A stretch of 40,267 nucleotides of DNA from contig NZ_JAUCMW010000010.1 of NCBI RefSeq assembly GCF_030372765.1, forward strand, positions 1 through 40,267, written 5' to 3'. The translations under genes were made by a program, and so were the position numbers. The notes under the pieces were generated by a model. It worked only from the letters and a program-made list of their open reading frames with translations. It was not told the origin of the DNA and made no database searches. Shown here in pieces: positions 23,342 to 32,588 of the stretch; position 1 is the first letter of the stretch, and each line of letters begins with the position of its first letter. The stretch is from Labilibaculum sp. K2S (lineage in GTDB: Bacteria > Bacteroidota > Bacteroidia > Bacteroidales > Marinifilaceae).

Positions 23342-24589
23342 TTACTTAAATTTTTTCAAAAGGTCTTTCACTGCATCTTTATGAACTGTAAACCCCATCA
23401 TTTTTAGTTTCACGTAGTCTTCATGGAAGAAATAATATCCAAATTCAGCTGAGTTTTCATCAATATTTCGTGATCCCGAACTTGAATCTTTAATCAAATA
23501 CCAATCTTTACCCGCCTTATCAACATAGTAACCTACCAAATGCATTCCATGATCATCGGTCGTAGAACCATTAGAAAAACGGAACTGACGTGCATCTTCG
23601 TTAATATACTCCGAAGGAATATCGAAAGAAGGAACCATAGCGCAATTCGTTGTTCTTAAAAATCCTGCCTCAGAAACATCTCCACCGATACTCATTGTGT
23701 AACCGCTACGAACAGCTTTCTTCACTGCATTCATATACTCATCTAAAGGTACATTGTAATACTCTTTAGAATGCCACCAATTATCAGGCACTTTGTATTC
23801 AACCTGTTCCCAATATGGTTCTTGTTTGTACGAAAGAATTTCTACATAATCATCCATATTCAATTTCAGATAATCAGCAAGATAAGTTTGTGGCGTATAC
23901 ACCTTTCCTTCCACTGTAAATTTTGATGGAGGTGTACCTAAATAATGATTCATGATCGATTTGATCGTTGAAAGAGCTTCCTCCTCATTCCATGCATTAC
24001 TTTGCTTTAGTCCATTCAGAAAATCCATCATTTCCTTATACATCTTTGCATGAGTATGGAATTTACGACCATTTAACAAGCCCGTAAACTCACTCTGAGG
24101 GCAAGCTCCGTATTCTTTCCATATTCGGGCAACTGAATTACCTTCGGCACCTTCTTCGAAATGAGAATTTCCTCTTTCCTGAATAAAACGCCTCGCTTTT
24201 TCAACATACTCCCAATACACTGTATACAGCTCTGAAATTTTTACTTCTTTTTTGTGTAAACGATGCACTTCCGATTCATAAAACGAAGTGGTGGAAAAAC
24301 ACCAGCATGTTCCGGTATTTCCCTGCGAAAGCGTAGGTTGTGCCCATTCCGTATTGTCTTTATACAATGATACTTTATTGGGCAATTCGTAAGAGCTTTG
24401 ATCCATAAAGAATTTTTTGTCAACATCTTTACTTTCCAATTGCTCATCCACATTACGAATGTCCTTCAGAATCGAATTTTGATAATAACCAGGCTTGTAT
24501 TCCTGAAATTTCGATTTATCCTGCTTTTGCTGTCCCATTGCTGATGAGCAAAGAGCAAAAGCCAGACCAATAAATAGTAATCGCTTCAT
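23342..24589 (-). CDS. exported C1 (papain/bleomycin hydrolase-like) cysteine peptidase
   Basis: A 415-residue protein with a signal peptide (LLFIGLAFALCSSAMGQ). The active-site block is SQGNTGTCWCFST: oxyanion Gln89 and nucleophile Cys95. The catalytic His is His347 in DDHGMHLVGYYV, by spacing from the following Gly-Tyr. Where papain has Asn in KNSWG, this protein has Asp368 in IKDSSSG; the Trp is also missing. Long inserts between Cys and His resemble aminopeptidase C/bleomycin hydrolase. Likely a periplasmic or secreted peptidase. It ends at its own terminator and starts 61 bp after the rnz stop. Confidence 0.88.
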   Translation of the reverse strand: MKRLLFIGLAFALCSSAMGQQKQDKSKFQEYKPGYYQNSILKDIRNVDEQLESKDVDKKFFMDQSSYELPNKVSLYKDNTEWAQPTLSQGNTGTCWCFSTTSFYESEVHRLHKKEVKISELYTVYWEYVEKARRFIQERGNSHFEEGAEGNSVARIWKEYGACPQSEFTGLLNGRKFHTHAKMYKEMMDFLNGLKQSNAWNEEEALSTIKSIMNHYLGTPPSKFTVEGKVYTPQTYLADYLKLNMDDYVEILSYKQEPYWEQVEYKVPDNWWHSKEYYNVPLDEYMNAVKKAVRSGYTMSIGGDVSEAGFLRTTNCAMVPSFDIPSEYINEDARQFRFSNGSTTDDHGMHLVGYYVDKAGKDWYLIKDSSSGSRNIDENSAEFGYYFFHEDYVKLKMMGFTVHKDAVKDLLKKFK

Positions 24590-24650
24590 TTGTGTGTCTA
24601 TTTTAAATTTTATGAACTACTAAAGTAAAAAAAAACTTGATTGAAGATGA

Positions 24651-25580
24651 TTATTCTCTATCAAGTTCCACTGAAAACTTTTTCCCATCTTCTGCCAGTG
24701 CTGAATTTGGGAAAATATCTTTTGCTTCTTTTAGATGTTCTTTCAAATCCTCGAAGCGAGCAGAAAAATGACCAATTAGTAATTTTTTCACATTAGCTTC
24801 TTCAGCGATTTTCGCTGCCTGCTCTGCAGTTGAATGATAGGTTTTCTTTGCCCGCTTTTCTTCTGACTTTAAAAATGTTGCTTCATGATACAATAAATCA
24901 ACACCTTCAATTATTGGTGCAATTTTTGGCAAATATGCTGTATCTGTACAAAAAGCATAACTTCTTACTTTAGGAGGGGCTTTTGTTAATTTTTTATTCG
25001 AAATCACCTCTCCATTTTCACGAATAAAATCTGCCCCTTGCTTAATCGCATGCCTGTTTTTAACTGGAACATTGTAAAAAGTGAGCATATCCGATTGTAA
25101 AGTTCGAAGTCTCTCCTTTTCTTTAAACAAAAATCCGGCACATGGCATTGCACCGTGTTTTAAAGGAAAGGACTGTACAATTACAGAATCATCCTCAAAC
25201 AAGGTTTGAATTTCTGTTCCAAAAATGGTATGATAAAAAATCTGATAATCCAGCTTCGTCTCCAACAATTCCAACTGAAATTGAATGAATCTTTCCAATT
25301 TACTATGCCCGTAAATATGCAGATCCGATTTTCGTCCCTGAAGCGAGAAAGTAGACAGCAACCCAATCAATCCAAAAATATGATCGCCATGCATGTGCGA
25401 AATTAGAATGTGGTTGATTCGGCTCATAGGAACCCTGAACCGCTTCATTTGAATTTGCGTTCCCTCTCCGCAGTCTATTAAAAAGAACCGCTCAAGTACA
25501 TTGAGCACTTGAGCGGTTGGGAATCTTTTGGTAGTTGGTAAAGCAGAGTTACTGCCTAAGATTGTTACTTCAAATTTCAC
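24651..25580 (-). CDS. rnz: ribonuclease Z
   Basis: The endonuclease that trims the 3' ends of tRNA precursors. The 309-residue product is the usual short-form (RNase Z(S)) size. The metallo-beta-lactamase signature is SHMHGDHIFGL with His62, His64, Asp66 and His67; more zinc ligands occur in PLKHGAMPC, CTDTAY and IGHFSARF. The N-terminal LGSNSALPT and DCGEGTQIQMKR are typical. It follows the STAS gene by 3 bases and so is probably expressed in an rpsA-STAS-rnz transcript. Confidence 0.95.
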   Translation of the reverse strand: MKFEVTILGSNSALPTTKRFPTAQVLNVLERFFLIDCGEGTQIQMKRFRVPMSRINHILISHMHGDHIFGLIGLLSTFSLQGRKSDLHIYGHSKLERFIQFQLELLETKLDYQIFYHTIFGTEIQTLFEDDSVIVQSFPLKHGAMPCAGFLFKEKERLRTLQSDMLTFYNVPVKNRHAIKQGADFIRENGEVISNKKLTKAPPKVRSYAFCTDTAYLPKIAPIIEGVDLLYHEATFLKSEEKRAKKTYHSTAEQAAKIAEEANVKKLLIGHFSARFEDLKEHLKEAKDIFPNSALAEDGKKFSVELDRE

Positions 25581-25583
25581 TAA

Positions 25584-25943
25584 CTATTTGTTTAATTCAA
25601 TTTGACCTTTCATCGTTGAAACAGCATCGTTCATATTATAAGAAATATTCAGAACTGAATCCAACTGAGAAATTGAAACTAATCGTTCAACAGCAGGCTG
25701 CAAGCCATGAAGCACAAATGTTCCATTGGCATTTTTACACAACCTATTGGCTACAAGTATTGCACTAAGACCAGACGAATCACAATATGTACAAGGAGTT
25801 AAATCCAAAAGGATACTTTTCTCACCATTTCCAGAAATTAAAACCAATTCTGATTTTAAAGCAGGAGCAATGTGAGTATCCAACTTGTCTTTCAATACCT
25901 GTACAAGGGTATAACCATCTTTCTTGTCAATCTTGAAATCCAT
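25584..25943 (-). CDS. STAS-domain protein, anti-sigma factor antagonist-like
   Basis: A 119-residue single STAS domain like SpoIIAA/RsbV. The conserved loop CDSSGLSAI is present, with Ser57 aligning with the phospho-accepting Ser of SpoIIAA. Such proteins release a partner from its kinase when unphosphorylated. No anti-sigma kinase of the SpoIIAB/RsbW type is adjacent. The gene lies 17 bases after rpsA and 3 bases before rnz on the same strand, so it seems tied to translation/RNA genes. Partner unknown; the receiver-PP2C protein at 35279 could act on it. Confidence 0.85.
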   Translation of the reverse strand: MDFKIDKKDGYTLVQVLKDKLDTHIAPALKSELVLISGNGEKSILLDLTPCTYCDSSGLSAILVANRLCKNANGTFVLHGLQPAVERLVSISQLDSVLNISYNMNDAVSTMKGQIELNK

Positions 25944-25960
25944 AATTACTTAATTTTTAA

Positions 25961-27766
25961 TTATTTCTCGCCAACTTCGTCGCTTTCCATTTGCGATTTC
26001 AAAGCAGCAAGTTCTGATATATCACCTAAGGTAGTCTTTTCTAGTGAATCTTTCACTTTTTTAACTCCTTTTTTAGCGATTTTTGCTACTTCTTTTTTCT
26101 TCGCAGTCTCGTCAGCTTTCTTCTCATCTTCGAAAGTTCTTGAGTGAGAAAGAATGATTCTTTTCGCTGCTTTTGAGAATTCAATAACTTTAAAAGTTAA
26201 TTTTTCTTCAACTTTAGCTTGAGAGCCATCTTCTTTCACAAGATGACGTGGAGTTGCAAATCCTTCTACTCCGTAAGGAAGAGCAATTACAGCACCTTTT
26301 TCGAAAATATCAACGATAGTTCCTTCGTGAACTGAGTCAGTTGTAAAGATTGTTTCGAATACATCCCATGGATTTTCTTCCAATTGTTTGTGTCCTAAAC
26401 TCAATCTTCTGTTATCCTTATCGATTTCAAGAACAACAACCTCAATTTCAGCACCAATAGTAGTAAATTCAGCTGGATGCTTCACTTTCTTAGTCCAGGA
26501 AAGATCAGAAATATGAATTAATCCATCAACACCTTCTTCGATTTCAACAAATACACCAAAATTAGTGAAGTTGCGAACTTTAGCAGTGTGCTTAGAGTTA
26601 ACAGCATATTTAGCCTCAATTCCTTCCCAAGGATCTTGCTTCAATTGCTTGATACCAAGAGACATTTTCCTCTCGTCCCGATCCAATGTTAAAATTTGAG
26701 CTTCTACCTCATCTCCAACTTTCATGAAATCCTGAGCAGATCTCAAATGTTGTGACCAAGACATCTCTGATACGTGAATTAATCCTTCAACACCAGTAGC
26801 GATCTCAACGAATGCACCATAATCAGCCATAACAACAACTTTTCCTTTCAAGTTATCGCCAACTTTCATTTCTGCATCCAAAGCATCCCATGGATGAGGA
26901 GTTAATTGTTTCAGACCAAGAGCAATACGTTTTTTATCATCATCAAAATCAAGGATAACAACGTTCAATTTCTGATCTAATTCAACAATCTCGCTTGGGT
27001 GAGTTACTCTACCCCATGACAGGTCAGTAATATGGATCAAACCATCTACTCCACCTAAGTCAATAAACACACCGTAAGAAGTGATGTTTTTAACAGTTCC
27101 TTCAAGAACCTGACCTTTTTCAAGCTTAGCGATAATTTCTTTCTTCTGTTGTTCCAATTCAGCTTCAATAAGAGCTTTGTGAGATACAACAACATTTTTG
27201 AATTCGTGGTTGATTTTCACAACTTTGAATTCCATAGTTTTTCCAACGAATACATCGTAGTCGCGGATAGGCTTAACATCAATCTGAGATCCTGGCAAGA
27301 AAGCCTCAATTCCAAATACGTCAACGATCATACCACCTTTAGTACGACATTTGATGTAACCTTTAATAATTTCGTCTTTTTCAAGAGCCGCGTTAACACG
27401 ATCCCATGAACGTAATGCACGAGCTTTTTTGTGTGAAAGAACTAACTGTCCTTTTTTGTCTTCTTGATTCTCAACATAAACTTCAACTGTATCACCAATT
27501 GTTAATTCAGTATTATATCTGAATTCGTTTAAGCTGATAATACCGTCAGATTTGTAACCAATATTGATTACAACTTCTCTTTTGTTCATTGAAATAACGG
27601 TACCATCAATTACTTCTTTTTCAGAAATTGTAGATAAAGTCTTATCATACATTGCTTCTAAATCTGTTCTGTTTTCACCCGAGAATCCTTCTTCACTTGT
27701 GAATGCATCCCAATCAAATTCTGCATCTGGAGCAGAACTGTCTACTTTTTTGTTTTCTTCAATCAT
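25961..27766 (-). CDS. rpsA: 30S ribosomal protein S1
   Basis: A 601-residue protein with six S1/OB-fold repeats at about 50-115, 132-200, 217-287, 303-372, 389-459 and 475-545. Repeats 3-5 carry the GVFVEI/VDGLIHISDLSW pattern. An acidic N-terminal extension (~1-45) and a Lys-rich C-terminal tail (~550-601) flank them. S1 binds mRNA on the 30S subunit and aids initiation; in Bacteroidota, which rarely use Shine-Dalgarno pairing, it is likely important. It has its own -7 element (TACTTTTG) and is followed by STAS and rnz genes. Confidence 0.96.
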   Translation of the reverse strand: MIEENKKVDSSAPDAEFDWDAFTSEEGFSGENRTDLEAMYDKTLSTISEKEVIDGTVISMNKREVVINIGYKSDGIISLNEFRYNTELTIGDTVEVYVENQEDKKGQLVLSHKKARALRSWDRVNAALEKDEIIKGYIKCRTKGGMIVDVFGIEAFLPGSQIDVKPIRDYDVFVGKTMEFKVVKINHEFKNVVVSHKALIEAELEQQKKEIIAKLEKGQVLEGTVKNITSYGVFIDLGGVDGLIHITDLSWGRVTHPSEIVELDQKLNVVILDFDDDKKRIALGLKQLTPHPWDALDAEMKVGDNLKGKVVVMADYGAFVEIATGVEGLIHVSEMSWSQHLRSAQDFMKVGDEVEAQILTLDRDERKMSLGIKQLKQDPWEGIEAKYAVNSKHTAKVRNFTNFGVFVEIEEGVDGLIHISDLSWTKKVKHPAEFTTIGAEIEVVVLEIDKDNRRLSLGHKQLEENPWDVFETIFTTDSVHEGTIVDIFEKGAVIALPYGVEGFATPRHLVKEDGSQAKVEEKLTFKVIEFSKAAKRIILSHSRTFEDEKKADETAKKKEVAKIAKKGVKKVKDSLEKTTLGDISELAALKSQMESDEVGEK

Positions 27767-27818
27767 TTGTTAAATTACTTTTTACTAATAAATTAGACAT
27801 TATATATAAAATTCGGTG

Positions 27819-27826
27819 CAAAAGTA
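27819..27826 (-). promoter_or_regulatory. -7 promoter element of rpsA
   Basis: TACTTTTG on the minus strand matches TAnnTTTG and lies ~55 bases upstream of the rpsA start. The -33 region is not obvious. Confidence 0.5.
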
Positions 27827-27954
27827 TACAATTATTCTGAGTAATAAATAAGTTACAGCTGTTTTTTTCAGGAAATCCATTAAAAAAATCACCATTTATT
27901 AAGCTCTTCAACCACAAATGACAAAAAACTATTTATATTTTAAATAAACTCGTT

Positions 27955-27962
27955 TAACTTTG
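27955..27962 (+). promoter_or_regulatory. -7 promoter element of the PhnA-type gene
   Basis: TAACTTTG on the plus strand matches TAnnTTTG, giving a leader of about 65 bases to the ATG at 28035. The -33 element is weak. Confidence 0.45.
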
Positions 27963-28034
27963 TACTCTTTATAATACGCTGGTCAATAATAAGAGAAAAA
28001 CTTGCTTGACAAACACAAATTAAACAATAAGAAA

Positions 28035-28613
28035 ATGAATATTGAAAAAGAATTACATAGCAGAAGCGGTTCCCTTTGCGAGTTGTGCGGTGCGACAGAA
28101 GATTTAAAAGCATACGAAATATCTCCAACAAATGGAACTGCTGATAAAAGCATATTAGTTTGTGCAATCTGCCATTCTCAAATTGAAAATCCGGAACAAG
28201 TAGATGCCAACCATTGGCGTTGTTTAAACGATAGCATGTGGAGTACAGTGCCTGCTGTTCAGGTAATGGCTTGGCGCATGCTAAACCGATTGCGTCCAGA
28301 AGGATGGCCACAAGATTTACTGGATATGCTTTATCTGGATGAGGAAACTTTAGAATGGGCTAAAGCAACCGGCGAAGGTGATAATGACGAAGATGCAGTA
28401 AAACACATCGATAGCAACGGAGCTCAATTGCAGGCTGGTGATACAGTTACTCTAATTAAAGATTTAAATGTAAAAGGTGGTGGTTTTACAGCCAAACGTG
28501 GAACTGCTGTTCGTAATATTTCTCTGGTAGCAGATAACGCAGAACATATTGAAGGTCGTGTAGAAGGACAGCAGATTGTCATCTTAACTAAATACGTAAA
28601 GAAATCGAACTAG
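28035..28613 (+). CDS. PhnA/YjdM-family zinc-ribbon protein
   Basis: From ATG 28035 the product is 192 residues. A zinc ribbon lies at the N-terminus (Cys15-x2-Cys18 and Cys43-x2-Cys46: CELCGA and CAICHS), and the C-terminal ~65 residues form the PhnA domain (DTVTLIKDLNVKGGG, then KRGTAVRNI and GQQIVILTKYVKK). The middle (60-120) is an added helical part. Despite the historical name (alkylphosphonate operon protein PhnA), the family's role is unproven and no phosphonate genes are nearby. An upstream in-frame start at 28002 is possible but unlikely. Transcribed alone, with its own terminator. Confidence 0.88.
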   Translation: MNIEKELHSRSGSLCELCGATEDLKAYEISPTNGTADKSILVCAICHSQIENPEQVDANHWRCLNDSMWSTVPAVQVMAWRMLNRLRPEGWPQDLLDMLYLDEETLEWAKATGEGDNDEDAVKHIDSNGAQLQAGDTVTLIKDLNVKGGGFTAKRGTAVRNISLVADNAEHIEGRVEGQQIVILTKYVKKSN

Positions 28614-28644
28614 ATCAACACTAATAAGTTGAATATTTACTAAC

Positions 28645-28681
28645 GTAGGGATGCTGTTAATTGGCATCCCTACTCTTTTTC
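28645..28681 (+). terminator. intrinsic terminator after the PhnA-type gene
   Basis: Perfect 10-bp arms GTAGGGATGC (28645-28654) and GCATCCCTAC (28664-28673), 9-base loop, followed by a T-rich TCTTTTTC tract. Confidence 0.88.
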
Positions 28682-28749
28682 ACAACAATTCTTTTTAGTG
28701 ATGTAAGATGTCCCAAAGCGCTAAAATCAGCCATCAAAATCATTTTATT

Positions 28750-28766
28750 AGTGAATTAATTTCACT
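28750..28766. promoter_or_regulatory. short palindrome upstream of ugd
   Basis: AGTGAA (28750-28755) and TTCACT (28761-28766) form an inverted repeat with a 5-base centre, ~52 bases before the ugd start. It could be an operator; no clear TAnnTTTG element is seen in this gap. Confidence 0.25.
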
Positions 28767-28817
28767 TAATTTACATCATAATTTACACCATCCAAATAAA
28801 ACTCTAAAACGAACGAA

Positions 28818-30158
28818 ATGAACATTACTATTGTTGGTACCGGTTATGTAGGTTTAGTTTCCGGAACTTGCTTTGCAGAAACAGGAATTACTGTCACATG
28901 CGTTGATGTAGATCAGACTAAAATAGACAATTTAAATAAAGGTATTATCCCAATTTACGAACCTGGTTTAGAGCCAATGGTAAAACGTAATATGGAAAAA
29001 GGCCGATTGTTTTTTTCGAATAGTTTAAAAGATAGTATCTCTGATGCTGATGCCATTTTTATTGCTGTTGGGACACCTCCAGACGAAGATGGAAGTGCAG
29101 ATCTTCAATACGTAATTGGTGTGGCTAGGGAAATTGGACAATACATTGACCACTACCTTGTAGTCGTTACTAAAAGCACCGTACCAATTGGAACTGCCGA
29201 AAAAGTTAAGGCTGCACTTAAAAAAGAGCTAACCAACCGAAATGTTGAAATTCAATTTGACGTTGCTTCGAATCCGGAATTTTTAAAAGAAGGAGCTGCA
29301 ATTGACGATTTCCTAAAACCGGACAGAGTGGTAATTGGAACTGAATCGGAAAGAGCTCAGGCAGTAATGACCAAACTCTACAAGCCATTTTTAATGAATA
29401 ATCATCCGGTAATTTTTATGGATATTCCTTCTGCTGAAATGACAAAATATGCTGCAAACTCGATGTTGGCAACAAAAATTTCTTTCATGAACGACATCGC
29501 CAATCTTTGCGAGATTGTAGGTGCCGATATTAATAACGTTCGTCGCGGCATAGGATCAGATAGCCGTATTGGGAATAAATTTATCTATCCCGGTACAGGA
29601 TATGGCGGATCTTGTTTTCCAAAAGACGTTCAGGCACTTATTAAGACAGCAGAACAAAGGGGACATCCTCTGGAAATATTAAAATCTGTTGAATTGGTAA
29701 ACAACCGCCAAAAAAGTGTGCTGTACAAAAAAATGATGGCACATTTTGATGGAAATTTAAAAGGCAAAAAAATTGCTCTTTGGGGGTTATCATTCAAACC
29801 AAACACCGATGATATGAGAGAAGCTCCATCATTGGTTATCATTAACAAACTTTTAAGTGAAGGAGCAGAAGTAATTGCTTATGATCCTGTTGCCACAAAA
29901 GAATGCCATCGAAAAATTGGCGATACCATTAGCTATGCCAAAGATCAATATGAAGCTTTAATTGATGCCGATGCTTTACTAATAGTTACTGAATGGTCGG
30001 AATTCAGACTTCCAAACTTTAAAGTGATGGAGAAATTGATGAAGGAAAAATTAATTTTTGACGGAAGAAATATTTATGATCTTTCTGAAATGAAAGAACT
30101 GAACTTCATCTATTATTCTATTGGAAGAGAAATCATTAAAAAAGAAGCTGTTGTGTAA
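28818..30158 (+). CDS. ugd: UDP-glucose 6-dehydrogenase
   Basis: Oxidises UDP-glucose to UDP-glucuronate with two NAD+. The 446-residue product has the N-terminal NAD fold (GTGYVGLVSGTCFAE, 7-21), the TKSTVPIGT strand (118-126), substrate residues in EFLKEGAA (154-161) and catalytic Cys266 in GYGGSCFPKD. The C-terminal domain carries LWGLSFKPNTDDMREAPS. It is the first gene of a six-gene operon, and its product is the substrate of the decarboxylase encoded 25 bases downstream. Confidence 0.96.
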   Translation: MNITIVGTGYVGLVSGTCFAETGITVTCVDVDQTKIDNLNKGIIPIYEPGLEPMVKRNMEKGRLFFSNSLKDSISDADAIFIAVGTPPDEDGSADLQYVIGVAREIGQYIDHYLVVVTKSTVPIGTAEKVKAALKKELTNRNVEIQFDVASNPEFLKEGAAIDDFLKPDRVVIGTESERAQAVMTKLYKPFLMNNHPVIFMDIPSAEMTKYAANSMLATKISFMNDIANLCEIVGADINNVRRGIGSDSRIGNKFIYPGTGYGGSCFPKDVQALIKTAEQRGHPLEILKSVELVNNRQKSVLYKKMMAHFDGNLKGKKIALWGLSFKPNTDDMREAPSLVIINKLLSEGAEVIAYDPVATKECHRKIGDTISYAKDQYEALIDADALLIVTEWSEFRLPNFKVMEKLMKEKLIFDGRNIYDLSEMKELNFIYYSIGREIIKKEAVV

Positions 30159-30170
30159 ATAAATCAGACC

Positions 30171-30176
30171 AAGGAG
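30171..30176 (+). promoter_or_regulatory. Shine-Dalgarno-like site before the UXS gene
   Basis: AAGGAG seven bases before the ATG at 30184. Such sites are uncommon in this window, where most starts lack them, so it stands out. Confidence 0.5.
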
Positions 30177-30183
30177 TTAAACT

Positions 30184-31137
30184 ATGAAGAGAATTTTGAT
30201 TACCGGAGGCGCCGGATTTATTGGTTCACATCTTTGCGAGAGATTACTTAAAGAAGGCAATGATGTGATCTGTTTGGACAACTATTTTACAGGTTCAAAA
30301 AGGAATATTGCTCATTTAATAGACAATCCGTACTTTGAGCTTGTTCGTCATGATATTACAGAACCATACTATGCCGAAGTAGATCAAATTTACAATTTGG
30401 CATGTCCTGCGTCTCCAATACACTACCAATACAACCCAATTAAGACGACAAAAACTTCGGTAATGGGTTCAATAAATTTACTTGGTCTAGCCAAAAGAAT
30501 AAATGCTCAAATTCTCCAGGCGTCAACAAGTGAAGTTTATGGCGATCCTGAAATTCATCCACAAACAGAAGACTATTGGGGAAATGTAAACCCAATTGGC
30601 ATTCGTTCCTGTTACGATGAAGGAAAGCGTTGTGCAGAAACCTTGTTTATGGATTATCATACACAAAACAATGTTGCAATAAAAATTGTGCGTATTTTCA
30701 ACACCTACGGTCCCAACATGCACCCAAATGATGGTCGTGTTGTTTCAAATTTCATTGTTCAGGCACTAAAAGGCGAAGACATCACTCTTTTTGGTGATGG
30801 TCTGCAAACCAGAAGTTTTCAATACGTTGATGATCTTTTGGAAGGAATGATTAGAATGATGGATTCAAGAAAAGAATTTATTGGCCCGGTGAATATTGGC
30901 AATCCAAATGAATTTACAATTTTAGAATTGGCTCAAAAAGTAATTAAGCTAACCAATTCAAGCTCTAAAATCATTTATTTGCCCTTACCAAAAGATGATC
31001 CCTCACAAAGACAGCCAAACATTAGTCTTGCAAAAAAGGAATTGAATAATTGGGAGCCAAAAATTCAGTTAAATGAAGGTTTACTTCGAACTATTTCGTA
31101 TTTTGATAACTTATTATCAATCAAACCAACACACTAG
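30184..31137 (+). CDS. UDP-glucuronate decarboxylase (UDP-xylose synthase), extended SDR
   Basis: Converts UDP-glucuronate to UDP-xylose with bound NAD+. The 317-residue product has GGAGFIG at 8-14, [12 protein letters not shown] (~71-82), Ser/Thr in the [10 protein letters not shown] strand, and the catalytic Tyr144-x3-Lys148 in SCYDEGKR, the form typical of UXS rather than of UDP-galactose epimerase or Rml[15 protein letters not shown] and [16 protein letters not shown] complete the signature. It occupies the place where rmlB would normally sit next to rfbA, and its stop codon abuts the rfbA ATG. UDP-xylose or its 4-keto intermediate would feed glycan assembly. Confidence 0.93.
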   Translation: MKRILITGGAGFIGSHLCERLLKEGNDVICLDNYFTGSKRNIAHLIDNPYFELVRHDITEPYYAEVDQIYNLACPASPIHYQYNPIKTTKTSVMGSINLLGLAKRINAQILQASTSEVYGDPEIHPQTEDYWGNVNPIGIRSCYDEGKRCAETLFMDYHTQNNVAIKIVRIFNTYGPNMHPNDGRVVSNFIVQALKGEDITLFGDGLQTRSFQYVDDLLEGMIRMMDSRKEFIGPVNIGNPNEFTILELAQKVIKLTNSSSKIIYLPLPKDDPSQRQPNISLAKKELNNWEPKIQLNEGLLRTISYFDNLLSIKPTH

Positions 31138-32025
31138 ATGAAAGGAATCATATTGGCAGGAGGTTCGGGCACAAGACTTTATCCGATTACAAAAAGCATT
31201 TCGAAACAAATTATTCCGGTTTACGACAAACCAATGATATACTACCCTCTTTCCGTTTTGATGCTTGCAGGAATAAAGGAAATTCTAATTATTTCTACTC
31301 CAAAAGATTTACCTCTTTACAAAGATCTTTTTGGAAATGGGAACCAGTTCGGTCTTGACCTTTCGTATGCAGAACAACCATCTCCAGACGGATTAGCTCA
31401 AGCATTTATTATTGGGGAAGAATTTATTGGAAACAGTCCTGTCTGTATGATTTTGGGTGACAATCTTTACTACGGATATGAATTTGGCAAGCAACTTACA
31501 GCTTCAGCAAAACTAACCGAAGGAGCACTGGTTTTTGGATATCATGTGAAAGATCCGGAAAGATATGGCGTTGCAGATTTTGATGAGAATGGCAAAGTGA
31601 AAAGTTTGGAAGAAAAACCGGAGAAACCAAAATCAAATTACGCAGTAACCGGCTTGTATTTTTACGACAACACTGTTGTTGAAAAGGCGAAATCATTAAA
31701 GCCATCGAAACGGGGAGAACTCGAAATAACCGATCTAAACCTCATTTATTTAAAAGAAAACAATCTTAAGCTTCAGGTTTTGGGACGTGGAATTGCCTGG
31801 CTGGACACGGGAACTCATGACAGCATGCTTCAGGCCTCCAATTACATTGCTACAATTGAACAAAGACAAGGATTAAAAGTTGCCTGTTTGGAAGAGATTG
31901 CTTACCGAAACGGATTCATAAACAAAGAACAACTAATTGAATTAGCTCAACCATTACTCAAAAATCAATATGGAGAATATTTGATGATGGTAGCCAATGA
32001 AAACATTAATAAGCAGTGCAGCTAA
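31138..32025 (+). CDS. rfbA: glucose-1-phosphate thymidylyltransferase
   Basis: Joins dTTP and glucose-1-phosphate to dTDP-glucose, the first step of dTDP-L-rhamnose synthesis. The 295-residue product is of family length and shows GGSGTRLYP (8-16), [37 protein letters not shown] and the C-terminal [11 protein letters not shown]. Its ATG begins directly after the UXS stop codon, so translation is probably coupled. The next gene (rfbC) starts two bases after its stop. Confidence 0.96.
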   Translation: MKGIILAGGSGTRLYPITKSISKQIIPVYDKPMIYYPLSVLMLAGIKEILIISTPKDLPLYKDLFGNGNQFGLDLSYAEQPSPDGLAQAFIIGEEFIGNSPVCMILGDNLYYGYEFGKQLTASAKLTEGALVFGYHVKDPERYGVADFDENGKVKSLEEKPEKPKSNYAVTGLYFYDNTVVEKAKSLKPSKRGELEITDLNLIYLKENNLKLQVLGRGIAWLDTGTHDSMLQASNYIATIEQRQGLKVACLEEIAYRNGFINKEQLIELAQPLLKNQYGEYLMMVANENINKQCS

Positions 32026-32027
32026 TC

Positions 32028-32588
32028 ATGGAAATTATCAAAACCAAAATTCCCGATTTATTAATAATCAAGCCAAGAGTATTTGAAGACGAACGAGGAT
32101 ATTTTTTCGAGAGCTACAATGAAGAAATTTTCCGTAATAAAGATCTTGATCTTTCCTTTGTTCAGGATAATGAATCCAAATCAGGATATGGAGTAATAAG
32201 AGGGCTTCATTATCAGTTAGCTCCCTACTCTCAAACCAAATTGGTGCGTGTAATAGAAGGTAAAGTGTTTGATGTTGCTGTTGATTTAAGAAAAGATTCT
32301 CCAACTTTCGGGCAATGGAGTGGCATTGAATTGTCTGCGGATAATAAAATTCAATTTTTAATTCCGAAGGGATTTGCACACGGATTCTCTGTCTTAAGCG
32401 AATCTGCAACCTTTATTTACAAATGCGATAATTTTTATAATCCCGAAGCAGAAAGAGGAATTAACTTCAACGATCCATTCTTAAATATAAATTGGAGAAT
32501 AGAGCCCGACAAAGCCATCATATCCCCAAAGGATAAAGTATATCCAAATTTCAAAGAAGCTGAAAAGAATTTTAAATACAGCAAATGA
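32028..32588 (+). CDS. rfbC: dTDP-4-dehydrorhamnose 3,5-epimerase
   Basis: Epimerises dTDP-4-keto-6-deoxyglucose at C3 and C5. From ATG 32028 the cupin protein is 186 residues, with ERGYFFESY, the catalytic His61 in RGLHYQ, Tyr131 in FIYKCDNFY, and IPKGFAHGF. A GTG at 32016 in the same frame would extend into rfbA; the ATG is preferred. Its stop overlaps the rfbD start by 4 bases (ATGA). It needs the product of RmlB, which is not in this cluster. Confidence 0.95.
   Translation: MEIIKTKIPDLLIIKPRVFEDERGYFFESYNEEIFRNKDLDLSFVQDNESKSGYGVIRGLHYQLAPYSQTKLVRVIEGKVFDVAVDLRKDSPTFGQWSGIELSADNKIQFLIPKGFAHGFSVLSESATFIYKCDNFYNPEAERGINFNDPFLNINWRIEPDKAIISPKDKVYPNFKEAEKNFKYSK

Noticed and set aside
27940..28311. 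Minus-strand open frame of 123 codons upstream of and across the PhnA-type gene
   Set aside because: Antisense to the zinc-ribbon coding region, no recognisable domain.
30184..31137. The SDR gene as rmlB (dTDP-glucose 4,6-dehydratase)
   Set aside because: The YDEGK catalytic segment, PASPIHYQ block and 317-residue length fit UDP-glucuronate decarboxylase better.
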